In this document: piece after piece, positions 43,126-52,559 of the stretch
How the letters are laid out: every line of letters starts with the position of its first letter
How positions within the stretch are numbered: position 1 is the first letter of the stretch
Assembly: GCF_023740735.1 (NCBI RefSeq)
Contig: NZ_JAMRXH010000005.1
Coordinates: 248,001-312,000 of the forward strand
DNA from: Nocardia sp. CDC159
GTDB taxonomy: Bacteria; Actinomycetota; Actinomycetes; Mycobacteriales; Mycobacteriaceae
Length of the DNA stretch: 64,000 nt
Direction of reading: 5' to 3'
Translations under genes and position numbers: made by a program
The notes under the pieces: generated by a model
What the model was told of the DNA's origin: nothing
Seen by the model: only the letters and a program-made list of their open reading frames with translations
Database searches by the model: none

Positions 43126-45896
43126 GCGGCCTGGCCGTCGTCGTATGTACCTGCCGCCGCCTCGTCCTCGTCCGGAGGAAGCTCCGATTCAGGGTCGGTC
43201 TCGTCGCTGTGGGGCAGGGCGTAGTGGGATGTGAGTTCGGCGAGGTGCATGATGAGCGGTAGCTTGAGGCCGTCTCGATAGTCGTCCGAGAATCGCTGCT
43301 GATGTAGGTACATTGCCCACTGTTCGGCGTCATCGCCTGGTTGAAGGCCAGCCATGGTGATCTCGAGAAGGTCTGGGTTCCACGCATTCACCGTGGGTTT
43401 GATCTCGAGCCCGCCTGTGGAGTTTGTGCGAGGCGTCAGTTTTGATGCCTCGACAGCTACCGAGCGTGTACTCGCTTTGTCTGTCGTACTGTAGAAGACC
43501 CGATTTTCTACGCTTCCGGCGGCGTCGGCGGACACCCACAATCCCTTCGAGATGCCTCCTCCGTCGGACGATGGCGATGTGGCCCACCACTGTGGGGTTT
43601 CGTCCCGGTCGCCGGTGGAAATTCGGGCGATGCGGAGTTGTTTTCCTTGCAGCGCTAGGCGCTGAATAGCGCCGTTACCGAGTTGGATGCGATCTTGCAC
43701 GAGGCCGGAGTTCAATAACCAGGGCCAGCGACTTCGGCTGTTCTGCGCATGGGTAACTACGAGGGTCGGCTGTCCTCGCAGAGCGTAGAGTGTTTTCTGG
43801 ACGAAGCTGGCAGTAAGCGCAGTCTGAGCCTCGACGGTTTTTTCTTCAGCCGCTGGTACGATCCCGGTGAGGCTGGTGAGAAGTTCCGGATATGGGACCC
43901 ACTGGTCCATGTCGGCGGTTCGCCCCAGAATGCAATTCTGGCTCGGGCGGATCAGGATTGCGACGGGGGTGAACTGACTGCTGCGAAGCCGTTCCGTGGA
44001 CTGCCGCTTGACCATCCAGAATGCGACTTGATTGAGTTTTTCGGGAATGGCGTCGGCTGGGAGGGTGTGCGCTGGTATGAAACGCACGCCGACTTGCCGC
44101 AATCCGTCACCCCATGCTGCCGCAGCCCGAAATTGGGAATCGTCCTTTTCGTCGGGGGTATTGGGATCGTGCGGTCGAATGAATTGACTCACGATTTTGA
44201 CGTCTGCGCACCCAAGGCGAATCGCGAACTTCGGATCTGAAGTTCGGGGCTCGAAGGTTTTTTCTCCGTCGAGTTCGGCGATGACCAGGTGAGCCGACTC
44301 GGCCACCTCGTCCGAAAGGGTGTTCAAAAACAGTGCTACAGCAGTGCGACGGTCACCGATGGCGTCGTTCAGTTCATCTGACCGTCGCGGCGGTTTCATG
44401 TCACCGAGCGGTCCGCCGAGGTCGGCAATGCGCCGCATGTGGATACGAACTGACAGGTCGGGTGCCCTCCACGCCCGCAAATCCTCTCCATCGTTGGTGC
44501 AATATCCCTCCAGACCGAGGCTTTTCTCGGCGGCGGCGAGGAGATGATCTCGCATAGCCTCCTTCTGGTACAGCAGGTAGACGACGAGACTGGACTCAGG
44601 CAGAGCTTCGGCCGTGAGAGCTCGTCTCGCGAGGGCGTTGCTCTTCGCGATGCCCTCGTTGATCTCTGCAATGTCGCGTGCTTGCTGCTCGGTCGCCTTC
44701 TTGGGTGTTGACACTTTGTCTCTGAGAGCTCGCTTGGGGTTTTGTCGCTTGATACTGCTGCGTTCGAGTTCGGGGGCGGGTTTGAACAGCGGGTGAAGGG
44801 CCTGTGCTGCCCATTCGGTGAGCCGACGCCGTTCGCTGGGCATAAGACCGGCGCCGATGGGGTGCCGTCCCATTCGTGTGTGGTAGGCAGCGGCGGCGGT
44901 CAGTCCGTCGCGTCCGTTCAGCCAGGCTTCCGGCTCTTTCCTGAATACCCCTGGTGAGGGCAGGTTGTCGATGGCCGAGATCGTCGACAACAACCCCTCG
45001 GGACCGCCTTGTCGCCATACCTCTTCACGACCGGTCCGATCGTATTCGAGAGTTGCTACCGCGAATCGTTGCGGCACCAGCCCCTCCCGAACAAGAGGGC
45101 TTTTCGCGAGCAAATACGTAGATACACCGGACTTCCGCGGCAAGTATATTTTGCCCTTGACCCAGCGTCGAACGCCTGCACTCAGATGAATCCTCGGCGT
45201 TTCGGAGAAAGGAACCGTCTTGAGCGACACTCGAATGACTGCCGAGTAATGCCAGGTTCCGATCTTCTTTGTTTCGTACTCGATGGGCGGCCATGACATC
45301 AGCTCTGCCCCATTAGCGCGAGAATCTACCGCTACCCGCTTGAATGACAATTCTTTCCCACAGTGTCTGTATGCGGGAAGTGCTGCGATTCGTTCGGCCA
45401 GGAACTCGGGAAGTAGACGATAAAGTCGATCGGCGGGAAGGCTCGTCCCACCGGGTGATACCGCATGTTCGAGGAGGTTTACCTGCTCACTCCCCCATTG
45501 CAGGGACTTGAGATCGAGTCGTTCGACGGTCTCCCGGAACATTGGGTTCATCTTCGGGTCCGGTTGCAAATCACGAAGCCACGCGTAGATGAATCTGGTC
45601 AGTATTGGTACTGGGTATTGGGCGTTCGCGTAGAGCCAAGGTTCCGAGTTGTCGAACGAGGCGTTGATTCCCACGGTGATCAGGTCTGGCGCGACGGTGC
45701 GGAGTGCGGAGTTGAGTCGTTGTATGGGGACTTGTTTTATTTTGGCTTGGCGGTGTTCCGGCATGCCGTGTCTGTAGAATTCGAGGATCGGCGCATGCCA
45801 TTGTTTCGGAAAGGTCAGGGTGTGGCACCAGATGCGGTACGGTTCGCCGTCACCGGTCGGGACGAACGCTGCGGGTTGAATGTTGTTGTATTGCAC
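43122..45896 (-). CDS. pPIWI_RE-family PIWI/RNase H-fold protein
   Basis: 924 aa from GTG 45896 with GGAGGA 6 bases upstream. The N-terminal half matches the family's DUF3962-type region (LTFPKQWHAPILEFYR, LYRLLPEFLAERIAALP, YLLAKSPLVREG). The C-terminal half has the RNase H-like PIWI region: VIAELDGEKTF, TSDPKFAIRLGCADVKIVSQFI and, near the end, AWNPDLLEITMAGLQPGDDA and LKLPLIMHLAELTSHYALP. This family, defined in 2013 by comparative genomics, belongs to a three-gene island with a helicase and a REase, predicted to target RNA or R-loops of invading replicons. All three partners are present here. Guide use is unproven. Confidence 0.85.
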   Translation of the reverse strand: MQYNNIQPAAFVPTGDGEPYRIWCHTLTFPKQWHAPILEFYRHGMPEHRQAKIKQVPIQRLNSALRTVAPDLITVGINASFDNSEPWLYANAQYPVPILTRFIYAWLRDLQPDPKMNPMFRETVERLDLKSLQWGSEQVNLLEHAVSPGGTSLPADRLYRLLPEFLAERIAALPAYRHCGKELSFKRVAVDSRANGAELMSWPPIEYETKKIGTWHYSAVIRVSLKTVPFSETPRIHLSAGVRRWVKGKIYLPRKSGVSTYLLAKSPLVREGLVPQRFAVATLEYDRTGREEVWRQGGPEGLLSTISAIDNLPSPGVFRKEPEAWLNGRDGLTAAAAYHTRMGRHPIGAGLMPSERRRLTEWAAQALHPLFKPAPELERSSIKRQNPKRALRDKVSTPKKATEQQARDIAEINEGIAKSNALARRALTAEALPESSLVVYLLYQKEAMRDHLLAAAEKSLGLEGYCTNDGEDLRAWRAPDLSVRIHMRRIADLGGPLGDMKPPRRSDELNDAIGDRRTAVALFLNTLSDEVAESAHLVIAELDGEKTFEPRTSDPKFAIRLGCADVKIVSQFIRPHDPNTPDEKDDSQFRAAAAWGDGLRQVGVRFIPAHTLPADAIPEKLNQVAFWMVKRQSTERLRSSQFTPVAILIRPSQNCILGRTADMDQWVPYPELLTSLTGIVPAAEEKTVEAQTALTASFVQKTLYALRGQPTLVVTHAQNSRSRWPWLLNSGLVQDRIQLGNGAIQRLALQGKQLRIARISTGDRDETPQWWATSPSSDGGGISKGLWVSADAAGSVENRVFYSTTDKASTRSVAVEASKLTPRTNSTGGLEIKPTVNAWNPDLLEITMAGLQPGDDAEQWAMYLHQQRFSDDYRDGLKLPLIMHLAELTSHYALPHSDETDPESELPPDEDEAAAGTYDDGQAA

Positions 45897-45919
45897 GATG
45901 TTCCTCCGGTTCCGGTTTG

Positions 45920-48900
45920 TCAGTCCATGCCGGCCAATGCCCGATACAACGGTTCATACAGGGCTTTGACCAGGGATTTGTCGAGGTCTGGTGCGGATGA
46001 CTCGGCGGTGAAATATGGTTCGAGAATCATTCGCATGCTGGCCAGGAGGCTGGTAGCTGGCGTGTCGGCGGCCTCGAGCCCGGCCTCTCGGGGTGAGAAC
46101 GCTGCATCGACGAACACCACTCGGGCCTGGACGCCGCCGCGGACGAGTCGGCCGATGACCTGCCAGATCACCACGAGCTGGTCCCAGGTGAAAGCGATCT
46201 TCTCCTCGGGAGTCAGGCTGGTCCAGGACAATTGCCGGGTGAGGTAGTGGTTCCACAGCTTTCGTGCCCGGCGCCGAAACGCCAACCCAGCTTGGTCGAG
46301 GGTTCCTGCGGCGAGGGCTGCCTGCACGAAGGCGCGGTCGTGGCCGCGAACCTGCCGGACAGACCAGTCGTTGATTGCCTGAATGGCGAGCGTGATGTCG
46401 TCCGGGCGAGGGTGAGGTCGGGCGAGGAAGTAGACGCTGCCGATCGCGGCCTTGCCGCCTGGTACAACGATGTTGTGTCCGCGTTCGACCGCGAGCAATG
46501 GTGCTACTAAGATCTCCCCACTGGTGTGCGCGAACGAGGCGATGTCCCCGCGCCGAAGGGCAGCCGAGGGCGGCAGTGAGGTCCAGGCGTTGTCGAGGTC
46601 GGCATCATCGGAGACCAACAGGGTGATCCTGCCGGTCCATTCCGGGATGGAATTGAGGTACTCCGCGGCGTTCTTGGCTTCTACGTAACTGCCGACCAGT
46701 AGCAGGATTCGACGGCGGTCGGGATCGTCGATATCGGTCAATTCTTGGTCGAGCATGCTGGTCGACTCGGCCAAGCTGCGGTCGGGCACCGCCAGTTGTT
46801 CGAGCATCTGCTGCAGAGCCAGCGGACGGGTTTCCTGCGGAGCGCCCGACAGCCGCAGGGCGACAGTGCTGCCGGGAACGTAGAGGAATTCCTTGCGGAA
46901 CTCGGTCCTCAGTATCGCGGCTGCCTCGTCGTCGTGGGGGCGCAGGATCGCCTCGACAGGTGCGTGGACGTGGTAGCGCGTCGAGGTGCCGGCCCAGCTG
47001 GTGGCCGACATGAGCAGCACATTCGGGCGCGGTCGGTTGTCGATCGCTGTCAGCTCGGCCATGTTCAGCAGCAGTTCGCGCCCGACGCCATTGCAGCGGA
47101 AGAATCGTAGTTCACCGCTTTGGTCACCGTCGCGGTTGCGTTCGCCGAGTCGAAACTGAAAGCCGAGCACGTTGCCCATCGGGGATTCGGGCAGTATCGG
47201 TTCATAGTCCCGCGGTGGTCGGCGCGAGAGCACATTTGATGTCGACTCGAGGTTAAGCGCAGCCTCGACCCGCGGCCACAGTGTCGTCACGAAATTGAGC
47301 CGATGATGCAGGGCCGCCAAGAGCAGAGTGAACTCAAACCGACTGGCGTGCAGGTCGATATCGTTCTCCACGCGGGGATCGCGCCCGACCAGATCCAGCA
47401 CCGCCTCACGCAGACGCCGCCGGGCAGTCGAGCCTCGTGGTGCGTGCAGGATCTCCAACGTCAGGTGGACCAGGCGGTTCACTGCGTTGGTGAGATCCTG
47501 GTCCTCGGATTGGCATTCCTCGAGCGGATCGTCGCGGAATCGGTCCAGGATGCGGTTTACCCGGTCGCGGGCCGCGATGCGTTCTGCGGGGGTGGTTCCG
47601 GGTGGTGTCGGTGCCGGCGACGGATCTTTCAGGTCGGGGAACCAGGCGTTGATGAGTCCTTGGTGCAGGGTGAGGGCACTGAAATAGTCTTCGGTGATCC
47701 AGGCTCGCAGCGGCGGGGTTCGTATCAGGTGAGCGTAGAGGCGGTCCGCGGCGGCGCTGACGGTGCTGATGGCGTTGGCCCAGTCGTCGACCTCGCGGTC
47801 GGACAGCTGAAGTCGTCCTTCGCGGGCCAGTTCGTCGAGTTTGTGGCCGGCGACCTCGTCCAGCCAGGAGTTGGGTGCTTGGCCCAGCAGCGTGGTCGCC
47901 GGAGCGAAGGCGGTGTCCAGTTGCATCTGTACCCGGTCGGCCTCGTCGACGATGATGAGGTCGCTCACGCGGCAGGCCAGCTCGAGGTATCGCAGTTTTT
48001 CCTGATGCTGATGCTCGGGGACTGAGCTGTGCACCAAGCCAGCCGAGGTGGTTACCCACACTCGCGCGTCTACCAGTTGGCGAGCGCCGTGGTGGCGGGG
48101 GCATACCGCCCACAGCGGGCAGCCGTGCCTCTTGGGTCGCGCGCGGCGCCGCTCGGGGGGATTGTCCTGTGTGCCCTCGGAGAACAGGTTCGATGCTGTG
48201 CTCGGTGTTGGATTCTCCGCGGGATACAGTGCGCCGCAAGGGGCTTGGCCGATCGCCAGGGGGGCGGTGGCCTCGATGCCGCGCAGCGCATCCAGGGGGC
48301 AGGCGCTGCTGAGGTACGCGAATCCGGGATGGTCGTGGCCCAGCATGGTGGCGGCGTCGATGCGGCGATGCAGCCGGGTGATGTTGCGTTCGCGAGTGGA
48401 ATGGCCGAGTATCGGGGCCGCCGCCACGCCGAGTCTGGTGAACTGGTCGACGATCGAGAGCACCTCGGCGACATCGCCGACCACAATCGTGATACGCCGG
48501 TTGTCTTGCGTCACTGCCCAATAGGTCACGATGTCGCGCAGCGTGGATTTTCCCGCGCCGACCATCCCCACCAGGTTGAGCAGTCCCTCGATTCGCAACG
48601 TATCGCTGTCGCAGAATGCCGCCTTGGTCTCGTCGCGAACAAGCAGTTTCACCCGGGCCAGTCGGTCTGCCCACCCGTTGGTTTTCCCACCGTCGGCCGC
48701 AGCGGACTCGACAGCATCCATCTCCTGCGCGGCGGCTTCGAGTTTCACCCATGCCACCTCGATCGGTGCAGCTCCACCAGGCGGGAGGCTGTCCAGGTCG
48801 TGTGAGGGCGCCGCCGTGCCGGGGATCAGGGAGCCGGGAAGACGAACCGAATGCCGATGCTCGCGAGCCTGGAACCGGTACTCACCCGCGCTGGCAATAG

Positions 48901-49354
48901 GCAGCAATGTGCGCTCCCATGCCGGCGGCAGGGTGAGCAGGTCCTCGTACCGCGCGAACCGCTTGCCCGCACGTGAGGGGTGTCGGCGCTTCGGTGGGCC
49001 CTCGTCGATGTCGTCGATGTCGTACCCGCGCAACCTCGCATCGACCTGGCGGTAGCTTTCCAAAGCCAGCCGCCATTCGCGTCGTCGCCGCAGATCCCAC
49101 AAGTAGTGGCGTGCCCGCCGAATACGCAGGCGCTGCGCGTCGGTTCGAACGTCCCCGAACGCCTCGCTGTAGGGGTATCCGCCCAGCAGTGTCCACACAT
49201 CCGCTGCCGCCCGTGTCGGGGTGACGGTTTCGAGCAGGTACAGCCCGAGTTCAACGTCGAGCATGTCGCCGGGCTCGAACGACTGCGAACCTTCGGGCCA
49301 CACCGCCCGCAACTGTTCGAGCAGTGGCGCATGCCACCCGCTTCGGTCACGCAT
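45920..49354 (-). CDS. Large helicase of the pPIWI_RE island
   Basis: 1144 aa, ATG 49354 overlapping the REase gene by 8 bases. After an N-terminal region rich in basic and aromatic residues, Walker A is LVGMVGAGKSTLRDIV near residue 265. A middle Cys cluster (CPLDAL..., CGALYP, CPLWAVCPRH) could hold an Fe-S or zinc site. Walker B is LIIVDEADRVQMQLD near 466. Later motifs include LLMSATSWAGTS and VAPLLAVERGHNIVVPGG, then WQVIGRLVRGG near the end, a motif VI arrangement as in DinG/XPD-like helicases. This is the expected partner of pPIWI_RE and should unwind DNA or R-loops. Confidence 0.8.
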   Translation of the reverse strand: MRDRSGWHAPLLEQLRAVWPEGSQSFEPGDMLDVELGLYLLETVTPTRAAADVWTLLGGYPYSEAFGDVRTDAQRLRIRRARHYLWDLRRRREWRLALESYRQVDARLRGYDIDDIDEGPPKRRHPSRAGKRFARYEDLLTLPPAWERTLLPIASAGEYRFQAREHRHSVRLPGSLIPGTAAPSHDLDSLPPGGAAPIEVAWVKLEAAAQEMDAVESAAADGGKTNGWADRLARVKLLVRDETKAAFCDSDTLRIEGLLNLVGMVGAGKSTLRDIVTYWAVTQDNRRITIVVGDVAEVLSIVDQFTRLGVAAAPILGHSTRERNITRLHRRIDAATMLGHDHPGFAYLSSACPLDALRGIEATAPLAIGQAPCGALYPAENPTPSTASNLFSEGTQDNPPERRRARPKRHGCPLWAVCPRHHGARQLVDARVWVTTSAGLVHSSVPEHQHQEKLRYLELACRVSDLIIVDEADRVQMQLDTAFAPATTLLGQAPNSWLDEVAGHKLDELAREGRLQLSDREVDDWANAISTVSAAADRLYAHLIRTPPLRAWITEDYFSALTLHQGLINAWFPDLKDPSPAPTPPGTTPAERIAARDRVNRILDRFRDDPLEECQSEDQDLTNAVNRLVHLTLEILHAPRGSTARRRLREAVLDLVGRDPRVENDIDLHASRFEFTLLLAALHHRLNFVTTLWPRVEAALNLESTSNVLSRRPPRDYEPILPESPMGNVLGFQFRLGERNRDGDQSGELRFFRCNGVGRELLLNMAELTAIDNRPRPNVLLMSATSWAGTSTRYHVHAPVEAILRPHDDEAAAILRTEFRKEFLYVPGSTVALRLSGAPQETRPLALQQMLEQLAVPDRSLAESTSMLDQELTDIDDPDRRRILLLVGSYVEAKNAAEYLNSIPEWTGRITLLVSDDADLDNAWTSLPPSAALRRGDIASFAHTSGEILVAPLLAVERGHNIVVPGGKAAIGSVYFLARPHPRPDDITLAIQAINDWSVRQVRGHDRAFVQAALAAGTLDQAGLAFRRRARKLWNHYLTRQLSWTSLTPEEKIAFTWDQLVVIWQVIGRLVRGGVQARVVFVDAAFSPREAGLEAADTPATSLLASMRMILEPYFTAESSAPDLDKSLVKALYEPLYRALAGMD

Positions 49355-50516
49355 CGGCCGATCCTCTCTCCCCCGCGATGGCCTGGCGTTGATTGCGGTG
49401 GATCCGCTTCACTTCCCGGCCGACCAGCCGCAGAAAGTCGCTGTCGGACAGCAGTTCGATCTTGTCGCCGATTTCGTCGGGCACATGGTGGGCAAAGATC
49501 CTGCCGTAGGATTCCCGTTCTTCGAACCGGTACTTGGGCGCTACCAGGAATGCGCGATGGTAAGGCGGTTTCTTCGGTAGACAGCGCGTTTCCCGACCGA
49601 GTAGTGCCGGGTTCGCGCGATCTTTGACATCGACCGCCCAGATCTGGTTGTTGGGCAGCGTGATTCGCAGATCATAGGCGTCGAAATTCGGCCACATCTC
49701 TGGCGGCAGACCGCGGGCGATCAGTGCGGCTTCGAGGTCTGTTTCGGCCAACCCGGGCCCGGTGATGAACATGCGCAGCGGTCGCGCGAGCTGGTAGACG
49801 CCATTGCAGACCGAGGGGTCGATCAGTCGGCCGATCTTGGGATGATGTTCTCGGCGACAGCGATCGAGCTCGCATCGGTACTCGTCGGAGCCGACCGGGG
49901 CGAGCAAGCATTTACAGCGGACGCACTCGGCGTAGCGACCCTCACGAAGGTACGCCGCCGGCACGGGCTCGTACGCCCTTTTGATCGTCTCGAGCAACAG
50001 GTGCAGGTCCAGATCCTCTGCCAGCAATGCCAGATCAGTTCCTGTCAATACAGGCCGGGTGATCAGCAGACGGCGGAACGCGGTGTAGGACTGCGGGGCT
50101 TGGGCTGTGCGGCACTCGCCAATGACGCCGATCATCAGCTCGTTCTCGAACTGTTCGGCGGCAGCATCGCGGGCTGCAATTGCCCATTCCAGGCACTGTT
50201 GCGTCGGAGTTCGTGTCTTGCCGTCGACCAAGTAAGCCTCCGGTGTCGCCAAGTCGTCCGGCAAGTCGATCGGCCAGCCCTCCAGTGGCCGCTCCGCGGC
50301 CCACCGCACCATCTCCGCGATGCTCATCGGCGCCGCATCTCCTCGACGCAGACAGTGCAGTACGAGCTGGTTGTATGCGCTCTGTACCGCGTCGTCGTAG
50401 ACCGGGCTCGCCGGAACCGACCGTCGAGACAGCCGCACCAAGGCAGTGGCGACGAGCTGAAGCAGGTTGAAGCCAGTCTCGGAAGGTGTTGAGGGAGACG
50501 CAGTTTGATCAGCCAT
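49347..50516 (-). CDS. PD-(D/E)XK endonuclease of the pPIWI_RE island
   Basis: 389 aa, ATG 50516 directly after the preceding stop. A helical N-terminal region precedes a Cys pair CVRCKCLLAP...CELDRC. The nuclease core is NFDAYDLRITLPNNQIWAVD followed by VKDRANP at about residues 275-300 (D...VDVKD, the PD-(D/E)XK pattern). This agrees with the REase plus pPIWI_RE_Y-type domain of the three-gene island. It is predicted to cut target DNA engaged by the helicase and PIWI proteins. Confidence 0.78.
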   Translation of the reverse strand: MADQTASPSTPSETGFNLLQLVATALVRLSRRSVPASPVYDDAVQSAYNQLVLHCLRRGDAAPMSIAEMVRWAAERPLEGWPIDLPDDLATPEAYLVDGKTRTPTQQCLEWAIAARDAAAEQFENELMIGVIGECRTAQAPQSYTAFRRLLITRPVLTGTDLALLAEDLDLHLLLETIKRAYEPVPAAYLREGRYAECVRCKCLLAPVGSDEYRCELDRCRREHHPKIGRLIDPSVCNGVYQLARPLRMFITGPGLAETDLEAALIARGLPPEMWPNFDAYDLRITLPNNQIWAVDVKDRANPALLGRETRCLPKKPPYHRAFLVAPKYRFEERESYGRIFAHHVPDEIGDKIELLSDSDFLRLVGREVKRIHRNQRQAIAGERGSADA

Positions 50517-52154
50517 TCATCGTTCCTTTTGGTCTGTTCGGTCGAGCCGATCGCCTGGGAAACTCGGGCACCATCTTGATACCGGACACCACTGACACGT
50601 TCGGCCCGGCCGCGCCTCGAACACGTCATCCACGCGCCAGGATTCGGACATCCTTCGCACGACGGCACGAGCAGTCGCGACTCGTTCGGGATCGCTCGGA
50701 TCGACCAACACGATCTCAGAGCCGCTGGGGCGCAGCACTTCCAGCTCGACCCGCGAGCCGGTCATCGCGCCTCCCAACGCTCCCTCGGCCAAAATGAGCA
50801 ATCCGAGGGCCAGTTGAGGGAACTCTTCGAGGATGTCGTCGTGAAACCAACGCGATTTCTGAGTTGTCTTGATCTCACGCCAAATCCAGGCTCCCTCGTC
50901 GAGATACAGCATGTCGGGCTTGGCGATCACGATCGCCCGCGCGGCGGTGTCATGGAACGTCAGGCGCGGCTCGAGCTGGATCTCGCCGATCGTCGGCACA
51001 CATTCCAACGCGCACACCGAGCGGTGGTGGGCGATCATCTGCCGACCGACCCCGGCCTGCTCCCCGCGGACAGTCCACTTCCCACTCGACCATTCCGCGG
51101 AATCGGCGGGTGGTGTCATCACAGTGCATGTGCGGCCGCCGTGCCCGCGTTCGAGCCAGTGATGCACTGCCTGGCCGAGCTCGGCTTCCTCGCTGTATTC
51201 ATATGCCGTGGGAAGGCTGAGGCTACGCAGATGGGCCTGAGCGGGACACTGTTCGTAATACCGCAAGTCGCTGATAGAGACCTTGCGCAGCGGCGCTCGT
51301 TGCGCTGTCACACCGAGCAGCCCGGGGATCCGGGGCAGGGTGTCGCATCCTGAGAGCTGTTTGCATCCCGTGCACACACTTCCAGGACGCCTATCTGTAC
51401 CGGAGGCGATGTCGACTATCTGGTGGCGTCCATGTGCACGGAAGTACTCTCCCGCTTCCGCGGTGGTGCCGTCGAAAAGGGTTGCCATGGTGCCGTCGGC
51501 GAGCCCGTACTCGATAATTCGGACGCGTTCGACTTCAGGTGATCCGTGGGCGAGTTTCATCGGCTCGTACCAGGGGGCGGGCCACGGCGCCTCGACCCCG
51601 AAGGCGCTGGTGTAGGCAGCGATCGCGATTTGAGTGCGATCGCGTTCACGCTCGCCAGCCGCGCTGAAACGCAAGAACCGGAACTCGCGGTACGTTTTGT
51701 CTGCGGACTCGTATCGGCGCCCCCAGGCATACATTTCCCATGTCTGCGTCGTGACATTTTGCACTGCCCAGAGTTTCGCCACCGGACGCAGACAGGTTTC
51801 GCCGTCATCGGCAGTTGGCCAGGCATAGTTATCGATTGCATGCAGCGTGAACTGCATCAGCCCTGGGTGCAATGGGGGCGTCGCCGAGTACAGAGCCTCC
51901 TTGGCTTTCTCAGGTGCCGCGCCTGAAAACTCGATCTGATTGACCGCTGTCATAAACGGTCCCATGCCGAAGGTTTCCAGGCTCTCGTTACTGCGGGTCG
52001 GTCGAACCAGTGGGCGGATTTTCGGTCGTACTTTCACCGATTTCTGCGACGGACAACCGAACTCGTCGTCCTCACCGGTCAGCGTGCCGATCCTGATCAG
52101 ATCGGGTTCTCCGGTCATGCCCGCTGGTCGACGCCACGACGCTGCAGTCGCCAC
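50517..52154 (-). CDS. Cas4/RecB-like nuclease with probable Fe-S cluster, first gene of the island
   Basis: 545 aa from GTG 52154 (AGGGG 7 bases upstream). The C-terminal half is a PD-(D/E)XK exonuclease domain: LRYYEQCPAQAHLRSL, ELGQAVHHWLERGH, AIVIAKPDMLYLDEGAWIWR and EIKTTQKSRW (D...ExK). One Cys near residue 305 and three in CQWCPVSRWCP near 525 match the four-Cys iron-sulfur site of Cas4 and AddB. The N-terminal 280 residues have no match I recognise but include CTGCKQLSGC. It abuts the REase gene, so it is co-transcribed with the pPIWI_RE genes. It is not part of the standard three-gene set as I know it. Confidence 0.72.
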   Translation of the reverse strand: MATAASWRRPAGMTGEPDLIRIGTLTGEDDEFGCPSQKSVKVRPKIRPLVRPTRSNESLETFGMGPFMTAVNQIEFSGAAPEKAKEALYSATPPLHPGLMQFTLHAIDNYAWPTADDGETCLRPVAKLWAVQNVTTQTWEMYAWGRRYESADKTYREFRFLRFSAAGERERDRTQIAIAAYTSAFGVEAPWPAPWYEPMKLAHGSPEVERVRIIEYGLADGTMATLFDGTTAEAGEYFRAHGRHQIVDIASGTDRRPGSVCTGCKQLSGCDTLPRIPGLLGVTAQRAPLRKVSISDLRYYEQCPAQAHLRSLSLPTAYEYSEEAELGQAVHHWLERGHGGRTCTVMTPPADSAEWSSGKWTVRGEQAGVGRQMIAHHRSVCALECVPTIGEIQLEPRLTFHDTAARAIVIAKPDMLYLDEGAWIWREIKTTQKSRWFHDDILEEFPQLALGLLILAEGALGGAMTGSRVELEVLRPSGSEIVLVDPSDPERVATARAVVRRMSESWRVDDVFEARPGRTCQWCPVSRWCPSFPGDRLDRTDQKER

Positions 52155-52559
52155 GTTCTTCCCCTCACACGATGTGTTGCTGAATCCGCCCGCGCCGAGC
52201 TGCGCGCCCCGCGGGCACAGCCGGCTCGGATCTGCCCAGACGGCGGTTCAGCTGTTGTGCTTCGTCCCCTGCACTTGCCAGTCTCGCGCTCGGCCACACG
52301 GATTGACGCCGAAACGATGATTTTCATCCTGACCGTGTCCACTTCCGAGGCCACTGCTTGCAATGCCGTCGGCGGGTTCGGCCGCAATTGCAGCGACGCG
52401 CGTAGAGTGAACCCGGGCCGCCGAAATCGTGTCGCAGATCAGCTGCATGGCGCGCCGGTGAGTCCGCTGCCCAGCGGGGAGTTTGTCCTGCTGACCGCTC
52501 CAAGTGCGTCGCCCTGGCTGGATGCCCTTCACACAGCCGCATCGCCGGGTCGGCACACT
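52155..52559. other. 405-bp region between the pPIWI_RE island and the peptide cluster
   Basis: No gene is supported; ORFs on both strands are low quality. It must contain the promoter of the pPIWI_RE operon (leftwards) and the 3' end of the peptide operon. I found no convincing terminator. Confidence 0.4.
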
